Shown: positions 33,129 through 43,359, counted from the first letter of the stretch. The stretch: DNA of 64,000 nt from Bradyrhizobium sp. AZCC 1719 (GCF_036924525.1 NZ_JAZHRU010000001.1:6477001-6541000); one strand, 5' to 3'. Numbers and translations: made by a program. Notes: generated by a model not told the origin, from the sequence alone.

Positions 33129-34687
33129 GGCCGCAAGTCTCCCTGAAGTACCTTCTTGTGGATTTCCTTGTTGCGCATGATGGCGCGCATGATCCTTTCC
33201 TGGGTGGCTTCCGCAGCGGCGAATTCTCCGACGAAGGCGCCGTCATTCATCACGCAGATGCGGTCGCAAACCCCGAGCAGCTCCGGCATTTCCGACGAGA
33301 TCATCACCACGCCCTTGCCCGCCTCGGCAAGCTCGTTGATGATACAATAGATTTCGTACTTTGCCCCGACATCGATGCCGCGCGTAGGCTCGTCGAGGAT
33401 TAATACTTTCGGATCGGTCATCAGCCATTTCGATAGTACGACCTTCTGCTGATTGCCGCCGGAGAGCTGCCCGGTCTCCTGATAGACGTCGGAACAGCGA
33501 ATCCGCATCCGGTTGCGGTATTCGCTCGCGACACGCAGCTCGGCCATGTCATCGATCCTGCCCTGGCGCGCCACCCGGCTCAGGCTCGCCAGCGTGATGT
33601 TCTTGCGGACATCGGCATCCAGGATCAGGCCGAGCTCCTTGCGATCCTCGGTGACGTAAGCAAGGCCGGCGTCGATCGCCGCAGCCACGCTTGACAGGTT
33701 GACCTCCCTTCCGTCGAGCCAGACACGCCCGCTGATCCGCTCGCCCCAGGCTCGGCCGAACAGGCTCATGGCGAATTCGGTACGGCCGGCGCCCATCAGC
33801 CCGGCGATCCCGACCACCTCGCCGCGCCGGACTTCGAAATCGACGCCCTTGATAGCCCTGCGGTCCCTGTGCAGCGGGTGATGCACCGTCCAGTCCTGCA
33901 CCGCGAAGACCGGTGCGCCGATGGTGGCGGTGCGTTGCGGAAAGCGATGCGCCAGGTCGCGATTGACCATGCTTTTGATGATCCGGTCCTCCTCCACCGG
34001 CTCGGCCCGGCAATCGATACTGTCGACGGTGCGACCGTCGCGCAGCACCGTGATCCGGTCGGCGACGCGCGCTACCTCCGACAATTTATGCGAGATCAGG
34101 ATCGAAGCGATGCCCTGGGCGCGGAAGGCAAGCAGACGGTCCAGCAATGCAGCGCTGTCGTTCTCGTTCAGGCTGGCGGTCGGCTCGTCGAGGATCAGCA
34201 GTCGCACCCTCTTGGACAAGGCCTTGGCGATCTCCACCAGTTGCTGCTTGCCGACGCCGAGGTCCGTCACCAGCGTATCGGGCATCTCTGTGAGGCCGAC
34301 CTGGGCCAGCAGTTCCTGGGTGCGGCGATAAACCGTGTCGCGGTCGATCACACCGAGCCGTGAGGGCGGATGCGACAGGAAGATGTTCTCCGCGATCGAC
34401 ATCAGCGGAATTAGCGCCAGCTCCTGATGGATGATGATGATGCCGAGAGCCTCGGAATCATTGACGTCGCGAAAGCGTCGCTCCTCGCCGTCGAATATGA
34501 TGCTGCCTTCGTAATCGCCATGGGGATAAACGCCGCTGAGGACCTTCATCAGGGTCGACTTGCCGGCGCCATTCTCGCCGACCAGCGCATGGATCTGCCC
34601 CGTCTCTACCGTGAAGTTGACGTCGCGCAGGGCCTGCACGCCGGCAAAGCTCTTGCTTACGCCGCGCATTTCGAGAATTGCGGTCAT
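33125..34687 (-). CDS. mmsA: multiple-monosaccharide ABC transporter ATP-binding protein (MmsA/GguA)
   Basis: This 520-residue tandem ATPase contains two ABC domains. The first has Walker A GENGAGKST and LLILDEPTASLNE; the second has the degenerate Walker A region (GLMGAGRTE), signature LSGGNQQKVVLSKWL and LILDEPTRGIDV. This is the normal RbsA-type arrangement with one weak site. It follows chvE by 75 nt and overlaps mmsB by 4 nt. Confidence 0.92.
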   Translation of the reverse strand: MTAILEMRGVSKSFAGVQALRDVNFTVETGQIHALVGENGAGKSTLMKVLSGVYPHGDYEGSIIFDGEERRFRDVNDSEALGIIIIHQELALIPLMSIAENIFLSHPPSRLGVIDRDTVYRRTQELLAQVGLTEMPDTLVTDLGVGKQQLVEIAKALSKRVRLLILDEPTASLNENDSAALLDRLLAFRAQGIASILISHKLSEVARVADRITVLRDGRTVDSIDCRAEPVEEDRIIKSMVNRDLAHRFPQRTATIGAPVFAVQDWTVHHPLHRDRRAIKGVDFEVRRGEVVGIAGLMGAGRTEFAMSLFGRAWGERISGRVWLDGREVNLSSVAAAIDAGLAYVTEDRKELGLILDADVRKNITLASLSRVARQGRIDDMAELRVASEYRNRMRIRCSDVYQETGQLSGGNQQKVVLSKWLMTDPKVLILDEPTRGIDVGAKYEIYCIINELAEAGKGVVMISSEMPELLGVCDRICVMNDGAFVGEFAAAEATQERIMRAIMRNKEIHKKVLQGDLRP

Positions 34688-34762
34688 CGCACCATCACGT
34701 CCTTATCTGCGGTCGGATGCAGGCAAGTGGCGGCGCCGGCGATGACCGGCGCTGCCCTCCCT

Positions 34763-35836
34763 TTAGTCGATCTGCGATTTCTTGTAGTAGCCGCTGTCGA
34801 TCAGCACCTTCTCCCAGTTGCTCTTGTCGACGACGACGGGCTTCAGGAGATAGGACGGCACCACCTTGACGCCGTTGTTGTAGGTCTTGGTATCGTTGAC
34901 GGTGACTTCCTTGCCGCTGAGGGCCGCGTCCACCATGTCGGCAGTGACGCGGGCGAGATCGCGGGTGTCCTTGAAGATGGTCGAATATTGCTCGCCGCGC
35001 AGCATCGACTTGATCGACGGCACCTCGGCATCCTGGCCACTGACGATCGGCATCGGCATGTTGCCGCTGCCGTAGCCGACGCCCTTCAGCGACGAGAGAA
35101 TGCCGATGGAAAGGCCGTCATAGGGCGAGAGCACTGCATCGACCCGCTTGCGGCCGTAGAACGCGCTCAGGAGGTTATCCATCCGCGCCTGGGCGGTGGC
35201 GCCGTCCCAGCGCAGCGTCGAGACCTTGTCCATGCCCTTCTGACCGCTGCCAATGACCAGCTTGCCGCTATCGATATAGGGCTGCAGCACTGACATCGAG
35301 CCGTTGTAGAAGAAGTAGGCGTTGTTGTCGTCCGGCGAGCCGCCAAACAGTTCGATGTTGAACGGGCCCTTGCCTTCCTTCAGTCCCAGCTTCTGCTCGA
35401 TCGATTGGGCCTGCAGCACACCGACCTGGAAATTGTCGAAGGTGGCGTAGTAATCGACATTTGGCGTGTCGCGGATCAGGCGGTCATAAGCGATCACGCT
35501 GATCCCCTTGGCCTTGGCTTGCTTCAGCACGTCGGACAGTGTGGTGCCGTCGATCGCCGCGATCACCAGCACCTTGGCGCCCTTGGTCACCATATTCTCG
35601 ACCTGCGAGAGCTGGTTCGGAATGTCGTCCTCGGCATATTGCAGGTCGGTGCCGTAGCCGCGCTCTTTAAGGATCTTGACGATGTTGTTGCCATCGTCGA
35701 TCCAGCGCGCCGACGATTTGGTTGGCATCGCGATGCCGACGGTCCCCTTGCTTTGCGCAAACGCGCCGGTCACCGCCGTCGTGGCCATGGTCGCTGCCAG
35801 CGCCAAGGCCGACAATGTGGTTTTCAGACTAATCAT
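34763..35836 (-). CDS. chvE: sugar-binding periplasmic protein ChvE
   Basis: This 357-residue binding protein has a signal peptide (about residues 1-27, ending TGAFAQ). The mature text [39 protein letters not shown] and [13 protein letters not shown] matches ChvE, which binds galactose, arabinose, glucose and some acidic sugars. In Agrobacterium ChvE also signals to VirA; no such sensor is near. It starts the chvE-mmsA-mmsB unit. Confidence 0.93.
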   Translation of the reverse strand: MISLKTTLSALALAATMATTAVTGAFAQSKGTVGIAMPTKSSARWIDDGNNIVKILKERGYGTDLQYAEDDIPNQLSQVENMVTKGAKVLVIAAIDGTTLSDVLKQAKAKGISVIAYDRLIRDTPNVDYYATFDNFQVGVLQAQSIEQKLGLKEGKGPFNIELFGGSPDDNNAYFFYNGSMSVLQPYIDSGKLVIGSGQKGMDKVSTLRWDGATAQARMDNLLSAFYGRKRVDAVLSPYDGLSIGILSSLKGVGYGSGNMPMPIVSGQDAEVPSIKSMLRGEQYSTIFKDTRDLARVTADMVDAALSGKEVTVNDTKTYNNGVKVVPSYLLKPVVVDKSNWEKVLIDSGYYKKSQID

Positions 35837-35951
35837 GCTTCTCTCCCTTGATCACCGAGGATCTGTGATTCCTGGATTGTCGGACCGCTGGCTGCGGTTT
35901 CTTGAAACTCAGTCGCTCCCGCGCGTTTGTGCCGCGCCTCGTCTTCCTCCA

Positions 35952-36854
35952 TCAAGCCGTTGCAAGTTTGACGTCCGGTTCAGGGCGGCCACGCGCTGCA
36001 ACGTCGAGCACGAAGGTGCGGCCATGATCAGGATCGGCGCGTTTCGCGTCCTCCCCCATTCCCTGCCAGGCCGAGGTAACGAGCAGGCGCGAAAGATCCT
36101 GCCCGATGAAAGCGGGACAGCTCGATTGCCGTGCCGGAACGCCGAGGCTGCGCAGATGCTCGCCTTGCGGACTGTAGACGTCAACGCAGCCGCCACCCCA
36201 GCGCGCGTTCCAGATCAGCCCGTCGGCATCGACCACCGCACCGTCGATGCCGCCGCCGCCTCGCCTGGCGATCAACGGGGCGGGCGCGCCGCGCGGCAGG
36301 CCGGTCGCCGCATCGAGCTCGACGCGGACCAGCACGTTCTCCCCGGTGTCTGCGAAATAGCCGATGGTTCCATCCGCCGAGAAGCAGATCGCGTTGGGAA
36401 TCGTGATGTGATCATAAAGGCGCGATAGCTCGCCGCCATGCAGCGCATAGATGGCGCCCAGTCCGCGCTCGGCCTGGCGGCCCATGGTGCCGATCCAGAA
36501 GGTGCCGGACGGGTGCACCCGTGCATCGTTCGAACGCGTCGCGGCATTGTCGGCTTCCAGCGGACGGTACAGCGTCATCCGTCCCTCCGCGGTATCGCGG
36601 ATATAGAGGCCGTCATCAGCGACGAGCAACTGCCGATGCGCGTCGATCCGCCCAAGCGCGCTGCCCATCACGCCGAGGGAATGGATCGTGGTCCGCCCGG
36701 TATCGAGCTGCGCCTCGAACAGCCGGCGCCCGATGATATCGAACCACCAGGCGGTATCGGTGGCGATGTCGTAGGTCGGCCCCTCGCCAAGATGGCACCG
36801 CTCGCTGCAGAGAACGGTCGTCGGCACCTCTTCCTTCTTGCAACCACCAATCAT
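35952..36854 (-). CDS. SMP-30/gluconolactonase family sugar lactonase
   Basis: This 300-residue six-bladed propeller has LGEGPTYDIATDTAWWFDII at the N-terminus (metal-binding Glu in GEGP), RSNDARVHPSGTFWIGTMG, IPNAICFSADG and GGIDGAVVDADGLIWNARWG, all regucalcin/lactonase landmarks. It probably opens the aldonolactone made by the adjacent dehydrogenase. Its start overlaps the epimerase stop by 4 nt. It is the last gene of the run that begins with ytfQ. Confidence 0.88.
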   Translation of the reverse strand: MIGGCKKEEVPTTVLCSERCHLGEGPTYDIATDTAWWFDIIGRRLFEAQLDTGRTTIHSLGVMGSALGRIDAHRQLLVADDGLYIRDTAEGRMTLYRPLEADNAATRSNDARVHPSGTFWIGTMGRQAERGLGAIYALHGGELSRLYDHITIPNAICFSADGTIGYFADTGENVLVRVELDAATGLPRGAPAPLIARRGGGGIDGAVVDADGLIWNARWGGGCVDVYSPQGEHLRSLGVPARQSSCPAFIGQDLSRLLVTSAWQGMGEDAKRADPDHGRTFVLDVAARGRPEPDVKLATA

Positions 36855-37990
36855 CGCCCGCTCTCCCCGGGCAACTCTACCACGGATTGTGTCCCGATTG
36901 CGCCTTGGATCGCATGCGTGAAGCGATACAGCGTGGAGTGGCGATAGACCTCGCCCGGCGAAAGCCGCGCCGTCGGGAAGTCCGGCCGGTTGGGCGTATT
37001 AGGCCAGGCGTGCGGCTCCAGGCAAATGGCGTCGGACTGGCGGTAGAGACGGCCGCCCTTTCCGGCGGTGGTGCCGTCCAGGAAGTTTCCGGAATAGACC
37101 TGCAGGCCTGGCTGGTTGGTGAACAGTTCGAGCACGCGGCCCGATATTGGCGCGGCCAGCCGCGCAGCGAAGCGAGGCTCGCCACCCACCGGCGCAAGAC
37201 AGAAATTGTGATCGTAACCGCGTCCCACGCGCAATTGCGGATGGTCGTTGCGGATGCGCGCGCCGACCTCGATGCCGGCACGGAAGTCGAACGGCGTGCC
37301 CGCGACCTCGCTGGGCGGCTGCGGCAGCGGGATCGCAGCGGCGTCAATGGCGAGGAAATGATCCGCCGCCACGGTGAGGTGATGATCGAGAATGTCGCGG
37401 CCCGAGCGCGCACCGGAAAGATTGAAGAAACTGTGGTTGGTGAGATTGACGACGGTGGGGCGATCGGTCCGCGCCGTCATCTCGAGCAATAGTTCCATTG
37501 GCCCGACAAGACGCCAGGTCACCTCCACATCCAGCTTGCCAGGATACCCCTCCTCGCGATCGGCGCTGGTATAGGCGAGCGCCACGGCCGGACGATCTCC
37601 ATCATCGATCCGGACGATGCGCCAGTTACGGCGATCGAAGCCCTCCAGCCCACCATGCAACGCATTGGCCCCGTTATTGGCCGCGAGTTGCACCTTGGCG
37701 CCATCGAGCACAAAGCGCGCACCGGCGATGCGGTTGGCATAGCGCCCGACGGTCGCACCGAAGAACTGGCGACGAGCGAGATATCCCTCGAACGCGTCGT
37801 GGCCAAGCACGACGTCGTCGCGACGTCCGGCGGCATCCGGCACCAGCAACGCCTGCAAGCTCGCGCCATAGGTGATGATGCGCGCCTCCAATCCGTCTGC
37901 GCCTTGCAGGACGATGCGCTCGACTTCGCTGCCGTCAGGCAGGACACCGAAGCGGGAGCGCTCCACGCGAGGGATGGACGGCGTGTTCAT
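36851..37990 (-). CDS. galM: aldose 1-epimerase
   Basis: This 379-residue beta-sandwich mutarotase has GATVGRYANRIAGARFVLDG, NGANALHGGLEGFDRRNW (catalytic-site His), NLTNHSFFNLSG and GRGYDHNFCL, and ends with the catalytic Glu region LEPHAWPNTPN. It interconverts anomers of the incoming sugar so that the dehydrogenase gets its preferred form. It overlaps neighbours on both sides by 4 nt. Confidence 0.9.
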   Translation of the reverse strand: MNTPSIPRVERSRFGVLPDGSEVERIVLQGADGLEARIITYGASLQALLVPDAAGRRDDVVLGHDAFEGYLARRQFFGATVGRYANRIAGARFVLDGAKVQLAANNGANALHGGLEGFDRRNWRIVRIDDGDRPAVALAYTSADREEGYPGKLDVEVTWRLVGPMELLLEMTARTDRPTVVNLTNHSFFNLSGARSGRDILDHHLTVAADHFLAIDAAAIPLPQPPSEVAGTPFDFRAGIEVGARIRNDHPQLRVGRGYDHNFCLAPVGGEPRFAARLAAPISGRVLELFTNQPGLQVYSGNFLDGTTAGKGGRLYRQSDAICLEPHAWPNTPNRPDFPTARLSPGEVYRHSTLYRFTHAIQGAIGTQSVVELPGESGR

Positions 37991-38919
37991 GTCTCGTCCT
38001 CGAATGGCTCAACCGTGCGGCGTCGCCCCAGCAGAAACGCGTCGGCGACGAGTTGCAGCGGCGCAAGATCGACGTCGCTGTCGCCGGTTGCGGCGAGTTC
38101 GCGAAAGCGGCGATAGAGCCCGGCATACTCGGCCTCAGCGGCATCGACGAGCTCGATGCCCCCTGCCCTCAACCTCGCGCCACCCAAGGAAAGTGTGACC
38201 GGGCCGCCGTCGGTATCGAGATCAATGTCCCAGCTCTGCGGACCGGTCTGGCGGAAGTCGAACTCGGCCGTGATCTTCAGCCCCTGCGCGTCACTGAGTG
38301 CAAGGGTCGCGGCGATCGGCGCGTCGCGATTGGCGGGGAACGCGAGATCGGCCGAGGTCACAAACAATGGCTGCGGCAAAATCCGCGTTAAAATCGAAAG
38401 CGCGTTGATGCCGGGGTCGAACACGCCGAGCCCGCCCGGCTCAAAGATCCAGACCTGTCCGGGATGCCAGACCCGCACATCTTCCTTCCAGGTAATTTTG
38501 ACAGCCGTGACCTTCCGGCCGGCCAGCAGTTGCCGCGCAGGCTCGACAGCCGGAGCGAAGCGCGAGTGCCATGTGGCGAACAGCGTGCGTCGCGCGGTCC
38601 TGGCAGCGATCACGAGCGGATTGATCTCAGCCACCGTGGCGCCGGGCGGCTTTTCCAGCATCACGTGCTTGCCGGCGGCAAGCGCCATCGTCGCCTGCGC
38701 CTGGCGAACCTGCGGCGGAGTGCACAGCGCCACTGCGTCGATCGGTGGACCGTCGCGCAGGAGTTCATCGAGCGTCGCCGCATGCGACACGCCGGGAAGC
38801 GAGGCATTGCGGCTCGCGACGGCAACCAGCTCCACGCCGTCGGTCGCAGCGATCGCCGGCACGTGCTGGTCGCGCGCGATCTTGCCGAAACCGACGATGG
38901 CGACGCGAAGCGGGTTCAT
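37987..38919 (-). CDS. Gfo/Idh/MocA dehydrogenase, L-arabinose/D-galactose 1-dehydrogenase type
   Basis: This 310-residue oxidoreductase has a Rossmann start (RVAIVGFGKIARDQHVPAIA) and LEKPPGATVAEINPL with the catalytic Lys of EKP. The stretch TWHSRFAPAVEPARQLL, VKITWKEDVRVWHPGQVW and EPGGLGVFDPGINALSI closely matches the Azospirillum L-arabinose 1-dehydrogenase and galactose 1-dehydrogenases. It oxidises the sugar to its lactone with NAD(P). Its neighbours are the epimerase and lactonase, giving a complete start of an oxidative aldose route. Confidence 0.88.
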   Translation of the reverse strand: MNPLRVAIVGFGKIARDQHVPAIAATDGVELVAVASRNASLPGVSHAATLDELLRDGPPIDAVALCTPPQVRQAQATMALAAGKHVMLEKPPGATVAEINPLVIAARTARRTLFATWHSRFAPAVEPARQLLAGRKVTAVKITWKEDVRVWHPGQVWIFEPGGLGVFDPGINALSILTRILPQPLFVTSADLAFPANRDAPIAATLALSDAQGLKITAEFDFRQTGPQSWDIDLDTDGGPVTLSLGGARLRAGGIELVDAAEAEYAGLYRRFRELAATGDSDVDLAPLQLVADAFLLGRRRTVEPFEDET

Positions 38920-39695
38920 GATTGCTCTCCAGGTTCGACCACCGTGGAGACCGCAGGCGCGGCGCCGGACGATGGCGAAACGTCCTCATGACGGCGCAAT
39001 CCATTGTGGATCACCTCGATCATGGCCGCGGTGGCTGCCTCCGCGTCGCCGCTGGCGATCGCATCGACGATGCGCTGATGCCACAGCAGCACGGTCTCGC
39101 GGTCCTGCGTTTCAACCGGGGCGCTGAGCAGGAACGAAGCGCGCAACGCCGCCTCGATGACGTTGCCGATCGAGCGCATGAACAAATTGCCGGAGGCATT
39201 GGCGACGGCGAGATGCAGGGCAAGATCTCCGTCGGCAAAACCGACGGAGTCGGAAGCCTCACGCCGCATCCGCTCCATGCTCCGATTGAGTTCGGCGATG
39301 TCGGCCTCCGAGCGGCGGCTGGCGGCGAGCGCAGCCGCCCGCGGTTCAACCGCAAGCCGGATTTCGGCGAGATCGTTGAGAAAACGCCGGTCGATGCCGG
39401 CATCAAGATGCCAGGCCAGCACGTCGGCATCGAACATGTTCCAGGCGCCGCGCTCGCGCACCACGGTGCCGACCCGCGCCTTGGTGGTGAGCAGGCCCTT
39501 GGCAACCAGGGTTTTGACGCTCTCGCGCAACACCGGCCGCGACACGCCGAACATCGCCGTGAGTTCGGCGTCGCCCGGAAGGCGGACGCCTTCGGCGTAA
39601 CGGCCGGCGATGATGTCGACGCCGATGCTGCGGGCGACCTCGGCGTGGTTAGAATGCGCGCGCCGCGTCGGGATGACGACAAGCCGGGAGGTCAT
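38916..39695 (-). CDS. FadR-family (GntR/FCD) transcriptional regulator
   Basis: This 259-residue regulator has a GntR winged helix (SIGVDIIAGRYAEGVRLPGD, FGVSRPVLRESVKTLVAKGL) and an all-helical FCD effector domain (DADVLAWHLDAGIDRRFLND, LHLAVANASGNLFMRSIG). It sits inside the sugar operon between yjfF and the dehydrogenase with 4-nt overlaps, so it is made with the genes it most likely controls. The TAGTCA dyad at 44449-44467 is a candidate site. Confidence 0.88.
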   Translation of the reverse strand: MTSRLVVIPTRRAHSNHAEVARSIGVDIIAGRYAEGVRLPGDAELTAMFGVSRPVLRESVKTLVAKGLLTTKARVGTVVRERGAWNMFDADVLAWHLDAGIDRRFLNDLAEIRLAVEPRAAALAASRRSEADIAELNRSMERMRREASDSVGFADGDLALHLAVANASGNLFMRSIGNVIEAALRASFLLSAPVETQDRETVLLWHQRIVDAIASGDAEAATAAMIEVIHNGLRRHEDVSPSSGAAPAVSTVVEPGEQS

Positions 39696-40675
39696 GATTT
39701 GAGAACTCCTGCCTTACGGGGGCCGGCGCGGCGGGCGATGCCGAGCATGGCCTGCTGCAGGGCGATGAAAGCGAAAAGCAGGATACCGGTCACGATCTTG
39801 GTCCACCAGCTCGACAAGGTTCCATCAAAATTGATGTAGGTCTGGATCAGGCCCTGGATCAGCACGCCGAGCAACGTGCCGACCACCGAGCCCTGCCCGC
39901 CGGTCAGCAAGGTGCCGCCGATCACCACGGCCGCGATCGAATCGAGTTCGACGCCGACCGCGGACAAGGAGTAGCCCGCCGCAGTGTAGAAGGAGAACAC
40001 AATGCCGGCGAGCCCCGCAAGCACGCTCGACAGCATGTAGATGCGCACCGTCATCGATCCGACCGGTATGCCCATCAGTGCGGTCGTCGCGCGGCTGCCG
40101 CCGAGCGCATAGACGTTGGCCCCGAAGCGGGTGAAATGCAGCAGCACGGCGCCCGCCGCGACCACCGCGAGCATGATCAGGGCAATGGCGGTGAGCCGGC
40201 CTCCCCCGGGCAGCCGCAGCGCGAAATCCGATACCGTCGAATAGAGCGGCGCGCTGATCGGCGTCGATTCCGTCGACATCAGAAAGCTGGCGCCGCGGGC
40301 GAGGAACATGCCGGCCAGCGTGACGATGAAGGGCGGCATGTCGAAGACGTGGATGATGGCGCCCATGGCCGCGCCAAACGCGGCGCATAGCAAGAGGATC
40401 GCCGCGAAGGCGACCAGCGGCGGCACGCCGAGGCGCTCGATCGCCAGCGCGACGAAGACGGTGGTAAAGCCGATCACCGAGCCGACCGACAGGTCGATGC
40501 CGCCCGAAATGATCACGAAGGTCATGCCGGTAGCGACAATGCCGAGAAAGGCATTGTCGGTCAGCAGATTGGCCGCCACGCGGGTGGAAGCGAAATTGGG
40601 GAATTGCGCCGTGCAGAGCGCAAATCCGACGACAAAAACGATGGCCGTTATCGCGATCGGCGGCAGCCGCCTCAT
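39692..40675 (-). CDS. yjfF: galactofuranose-type ABC transporter permease YjfF
   Basis: This 327-residue RbsC-like permease has about eight to ten helices. It has IISGGIDLSVGSVIGFTTVF, DMPPFIVTLAGMFLARGASF and GGTLLTGGQGSVVGTLLGVL, features of YjfF. It overlaps ytfT and the regulator by 4 nt. With YtfT it forms the two-permease core of the importer. Confidence 0.9.
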   Translation of the reverse strand: MRRLPPIAITAIVFVVGFALCTAQFPNFASTRVAANLLTDNAFLGIVATGMTFVIISGGIDLSVGSVIGFTTVFVALAIERLGVPPLVAFAAILLLCAAFGAAMGAIIHVFDMPPFIVTLAGMFLARGASFLMSTESTPISAPLYSTVSDFALRLPGGGRLTAIALIMLAVVAAGAVLLHFTRFGANVYALGGSRATTALMGIPVGSMTVRIYMLSSVLAGLAGIVFSFYTAAGYSLSAVGVELDSIAAVVIGGTLLTGGQGSVVGTLLGVLIQGLIQTYINFDGTLSSWWTKIVTGILLFAFIALQQAMLGIARRAGPRKAGVLKS

Positions 40676-41682
40676 TGTCGCGCCCTCCCCAGCACGGCCC
40701 CGGCGCTGGCGAAGCGCGGCGACTGCAGCAGCAGGACGATCAACACGACAGCCGCCTTGACCAGGAGATTGAACTCCGGCGGATAGCCCGACAGCAAAAT
40801 GCCGGTGTTCATGGCCTGGATGATTAACGCGCCGACCATCGCCAGCACGAGGCTAAAGCGTCCGCCGAACAGCGAAGTGCCGCCGATCACGACGGCCAGA
40901 ATGGCATCGAGTTCGAGCCAGAGCCCGGCATTGTTGGCGTCCGCGCCCATGATGTCGGCGGCGGCGATAACGCCGGCGAGCGCCGCGCACAGGCCGCACC
41001 AGACATAGACCGCGAGGATCATGGTGCGGGTGCCGATCCCCGCCAGTTCGCTCGCCCTTGCGTTGCCGCCGGTCGCCTCGATCAACAGGCCGAGCGCCGA
41101 GCCGCGGACCACCGCGCCGGTGACAACCAGCATGCCGAGAACGACCACGACCGGCGTCGGCACGCCGAACACAGCGCCGTTACCGAGCCAGACCAGGTCG
41201 GACGCGGTGAAGGTGACGATCCGGCCCTCGGTAATGAGCTGCGCAACGCCGCGGCCCGCCACCATCAGGATCAGAGTGGCGACGATCGGCTGGATGCCGA
41301 GCACCGCAACAAGGAAGCCGTTCCACAACCCGCACAGCAACCCGGCGCCGAGCGCGGCGGCAAGCGCCAGCGGCAATCCGTAGGCGTCGGCCAGGCTCGC
41401 GGCAATGGCGCCAGCAATCGCCATGACCGCCCCCACCGACAGATCGATGCCCCGCGTGGCGATGACCAGCACCATGCCGAGCGCAAGCAGCGCGACCGGC
41501 GCGCCGCGGTTCAAGACGTCGATCAGGCTGCCGAACAGGCGTCCATCCTGCATCCGCAGATCGAAGAATTGCGGCGAGACCGCGCGGTCGATCGCAAGGA
41601 TCACCAGCAAGGCGACAATCTGAGCGAGGCCACGGCTTTGCAGCAGTCTTTGCATCATGGTTGGCATCATGGTTGGCATCAT
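40672..41682 (-). CDS. ytfT: galactofuranose-type ABC transporter permease YtfT
   Basis: This 336-residue RbsC-like permease has IATRGIDLSVGAVMAIAGAI, LGIQPIVATLILMVAGRGVA and IGGTSLFGGRFSLVLAMVGA. The N-terminus reads MMPTMMPTMMQRLL because a 12-bp unit (ATCATGGTTGGC on the plus strand) is repeated at 41654-41677 with a third degraded copy. Several ATGs could therefore start translation; the first overlaps the ytfR stop (ATGA) and is preferred. Confidence 0.9.
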   Translation of the reverse strand: MMPTMMPTMMQRLLQSRGLAQIVALLVILAIDRAVSPQFFDLRMQDGRLFGSLIDVLNRGAPVALLALGMVLVIATRGIDLSVGAVMAIAGAIAASLADAYGLPLALAAALGAGLLCGLWNGFLVAVLGIQPIVATLILMVAGRGVAQLITEGRIVTFTASDLVWLGNGAVFGVPTPVVVVLGMLVVTGAVVRGSALGLLIEATGGNARASELAGIGTRTMILAVYVWCGLCAALAGVIAAADIMGADANNAGLWLELDAILAVVIGGTSLFGGRFSLVLAMVGALIIQAMNTGILLSGYPPEFNLLVKAAVVLIVLLLQSPRFASAGAVLGRARQ

Positions 41683-43223
41683 GCTTGCCCGGCTTCCGCG
41701 CCAATGGTGCTGCTAGCGGCAATCGCCGAAAGAATATTGGAGATGTCGATGGCCTCCCCTTCCAGCTCGTCGATGTGGCTGCGATCGCGCAGCACGATCA
41801 CCCGGTCGGAATAGGTCACGATCTCGTCGAGCTCGGAAGAAATCACCAGGAGCGCCAGGCCGTCGTCGCACAGTTCGCGGATCAGGCGGATGATCTCGGC
41901 ATGCGCACCGACATCGATGCCGCGGGTCGGCTCGTCCAGCACCAGAACGCGCGGCGCCGTGGCGAGCCAGCGGGCGAGCAGCACCTTCTGCTGGTTGCCG
42001 CCGGACAATAGCCCGATCGGCCGCTCCGGCTCCGGCGGGCGAATGTCGAGCAGGCGGATGAACCGCGTCGCGATCTCGTCCTGTTCGGAACGAGACAGCG
42101 GTTTTGCGAGGCCGCGCTTGGCCTGCAGCGCCAGCACGATGTTTTCGCGCACGGTCAGGTCAGCAATGATGCCCTCGGTCTTGCGCTCTTCGGGGCAATA
42201 GCCGAAGCCATGGGCAACCGCATCGCGCGGCGATTGCAGCCGGACCGGCTTGCCGTCGACAGTGGCGCTGCCGCTGTCGGCGCGCTCGGCGCCAAACACC
42301 AGCCGCGCGGTTTCGGTGCGCCCCGATCCGAGCAGGCCGGCCAGGCCAACCACCTCGCCGCGGCGAAGCTCGAGATCGAACGGCGCAACGTAGCCGGCCT
42401 TGCCGTAGCCCTCGAAGCGCGCGCAGAGCTCCCCCGCCTGCCGTATTTGCGCTGCCGCGCGCTCACTCGTCGTCTCGGCGAGTTCGCGGCCGAGCATCAT
42501 GCGGATCAACTCGATCCGCGGCAGTTCGGCAGTTTTCCGCTCGCCGATCAACCGGCCGTTGCGCAGGACCGTGATGCGGTCGCAGATCTCATAGACCTGA
42601 TCGAGGAAATGCGTGACGAAGACGACGCCGATCCCGCGCGTGGCCAGCTTGCGCATCACCGCGAACAGGATCTCGACTTCGTGGCGATCGAGGCTCGCGG
42701 TCGGCTCGTCGAGGATCAGCACGCGCGCCGACTGGTCGACGGCGCGGGCGATCGCCGTGATGTGCTGCACCGCGACCGAATAAGTTCCGAGCGGCTCGGC
42801 GACGTCGATATGCAGATCGAACTCGGCCAGCAGCGCGGTGGCGTTCCGGCGCATCTCGGCCTCGCGCACCAGACCGAACCGCGTCGGCTGCCTGCCGAGA
42901 TAGAGGTTTTGCGCCACCGACAGGTTCAGGAGCAGATTGACCTCCTGATAGACGGTCGCAATCCCCGCATCGACCGCTGCCTTGGCCGAGCGCAGCGCAA
43001 CCTCGGTGCCACTGAGCCTGACAATGCCGGCATCGCGCGGGAAGACACCGGTCACCGCCTTGATCAGCGTCGACTTACCTGCGCCGTTCTCGCCGAGCAG
43101 CGCGTGGATTTCACCGGCCCGCAAGGTGAAATCCACCTCCTGCAGAGCCCGCAGCGTGCCAAAACTCTTGCTCAGGCCCCGCACTTCCAGCAGAGCCGTG
43201 CCCGGGTCGGAAACTGCATTCAT
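41679..43223 (-). CDS. ytfR: galactofuranose-type ABC transporter ATP-binding protein YtfR
   Basis: This 514-residue tandem ATPase has first-domain Walker A GENGAGKST and LILDEPTASLDRHE, and second-domain LLSGGNQQKVLLARWLAT plus LVLDEPTRGIDVGAH with the usual degenerate second P-loop (GLLGSGRTE). I place the start at MNAVSDPG (43223); the frame is open to 43283. It follows the binding protein by 136 nt and overlaps ytfT by 4 nt. Confidence 0.91.
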   Translation of the reverse strand: MNAVSDPGTALLEVRGLSKSFGTLRALQEVDFTLRAGEIHALLGENGAGKSTLIKAVTGVFPRDAGIVRLSGTEVALRSAKAAVDAGIATVYQEVNLLLNLSVAQNLYLGRQPTRFGLVREAEMRRNATALLAEFDLHIDVAEPLGTYSVAVQHITAIARAVDQSARVLILDEPTASLDRHEVEILFAVMRKLATRGIGVVFVTHFLDQVYEICDRITVLRNGRLIGERKTAELPRIELIRMMLGRELAETTSERAAAQIRQAGELCARFEGYGKAGYVAPFDLELRRGEVVGLAGLLGSGRTETARLVFGAERADSGSATVDGKPVRLQSPRDAVAHGFGYCPEERKTEGIIADLTVRENIVLALQAKRGLAKPLSRSEQDEIATRFIRLLDIRPPEPERPIGLLSGGNQQKVLLARWLATAPRVLVLDEPTRGIDVGAHAEIIRLIRELCDDGLALLVISSELDEIVTYSDRVIVLRDRSHIDELEGEAIDISNILSAIAASSTIGAEAGQA

Positions 43224-43359
43224 GCCGGCATTACTCCCACCGACGTTCGCGTCGAACGCGAACGCCTGGCATGTGCGCCTCATGAGGCGGATTCGTCGAG
43301 AAGGCTTTTGCCGCCGGGACCGGGGCTGGCTTGGGACCCGGCGGCATAGCGTCGGCCGA

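Noticed and set aside
32325..33146. Plus-strand 273-codon frame opposite mmsB
   Set aside because: Its His/Gln/Asp/Arg-rich product is typical of antisense translation of membrane-protein genes.
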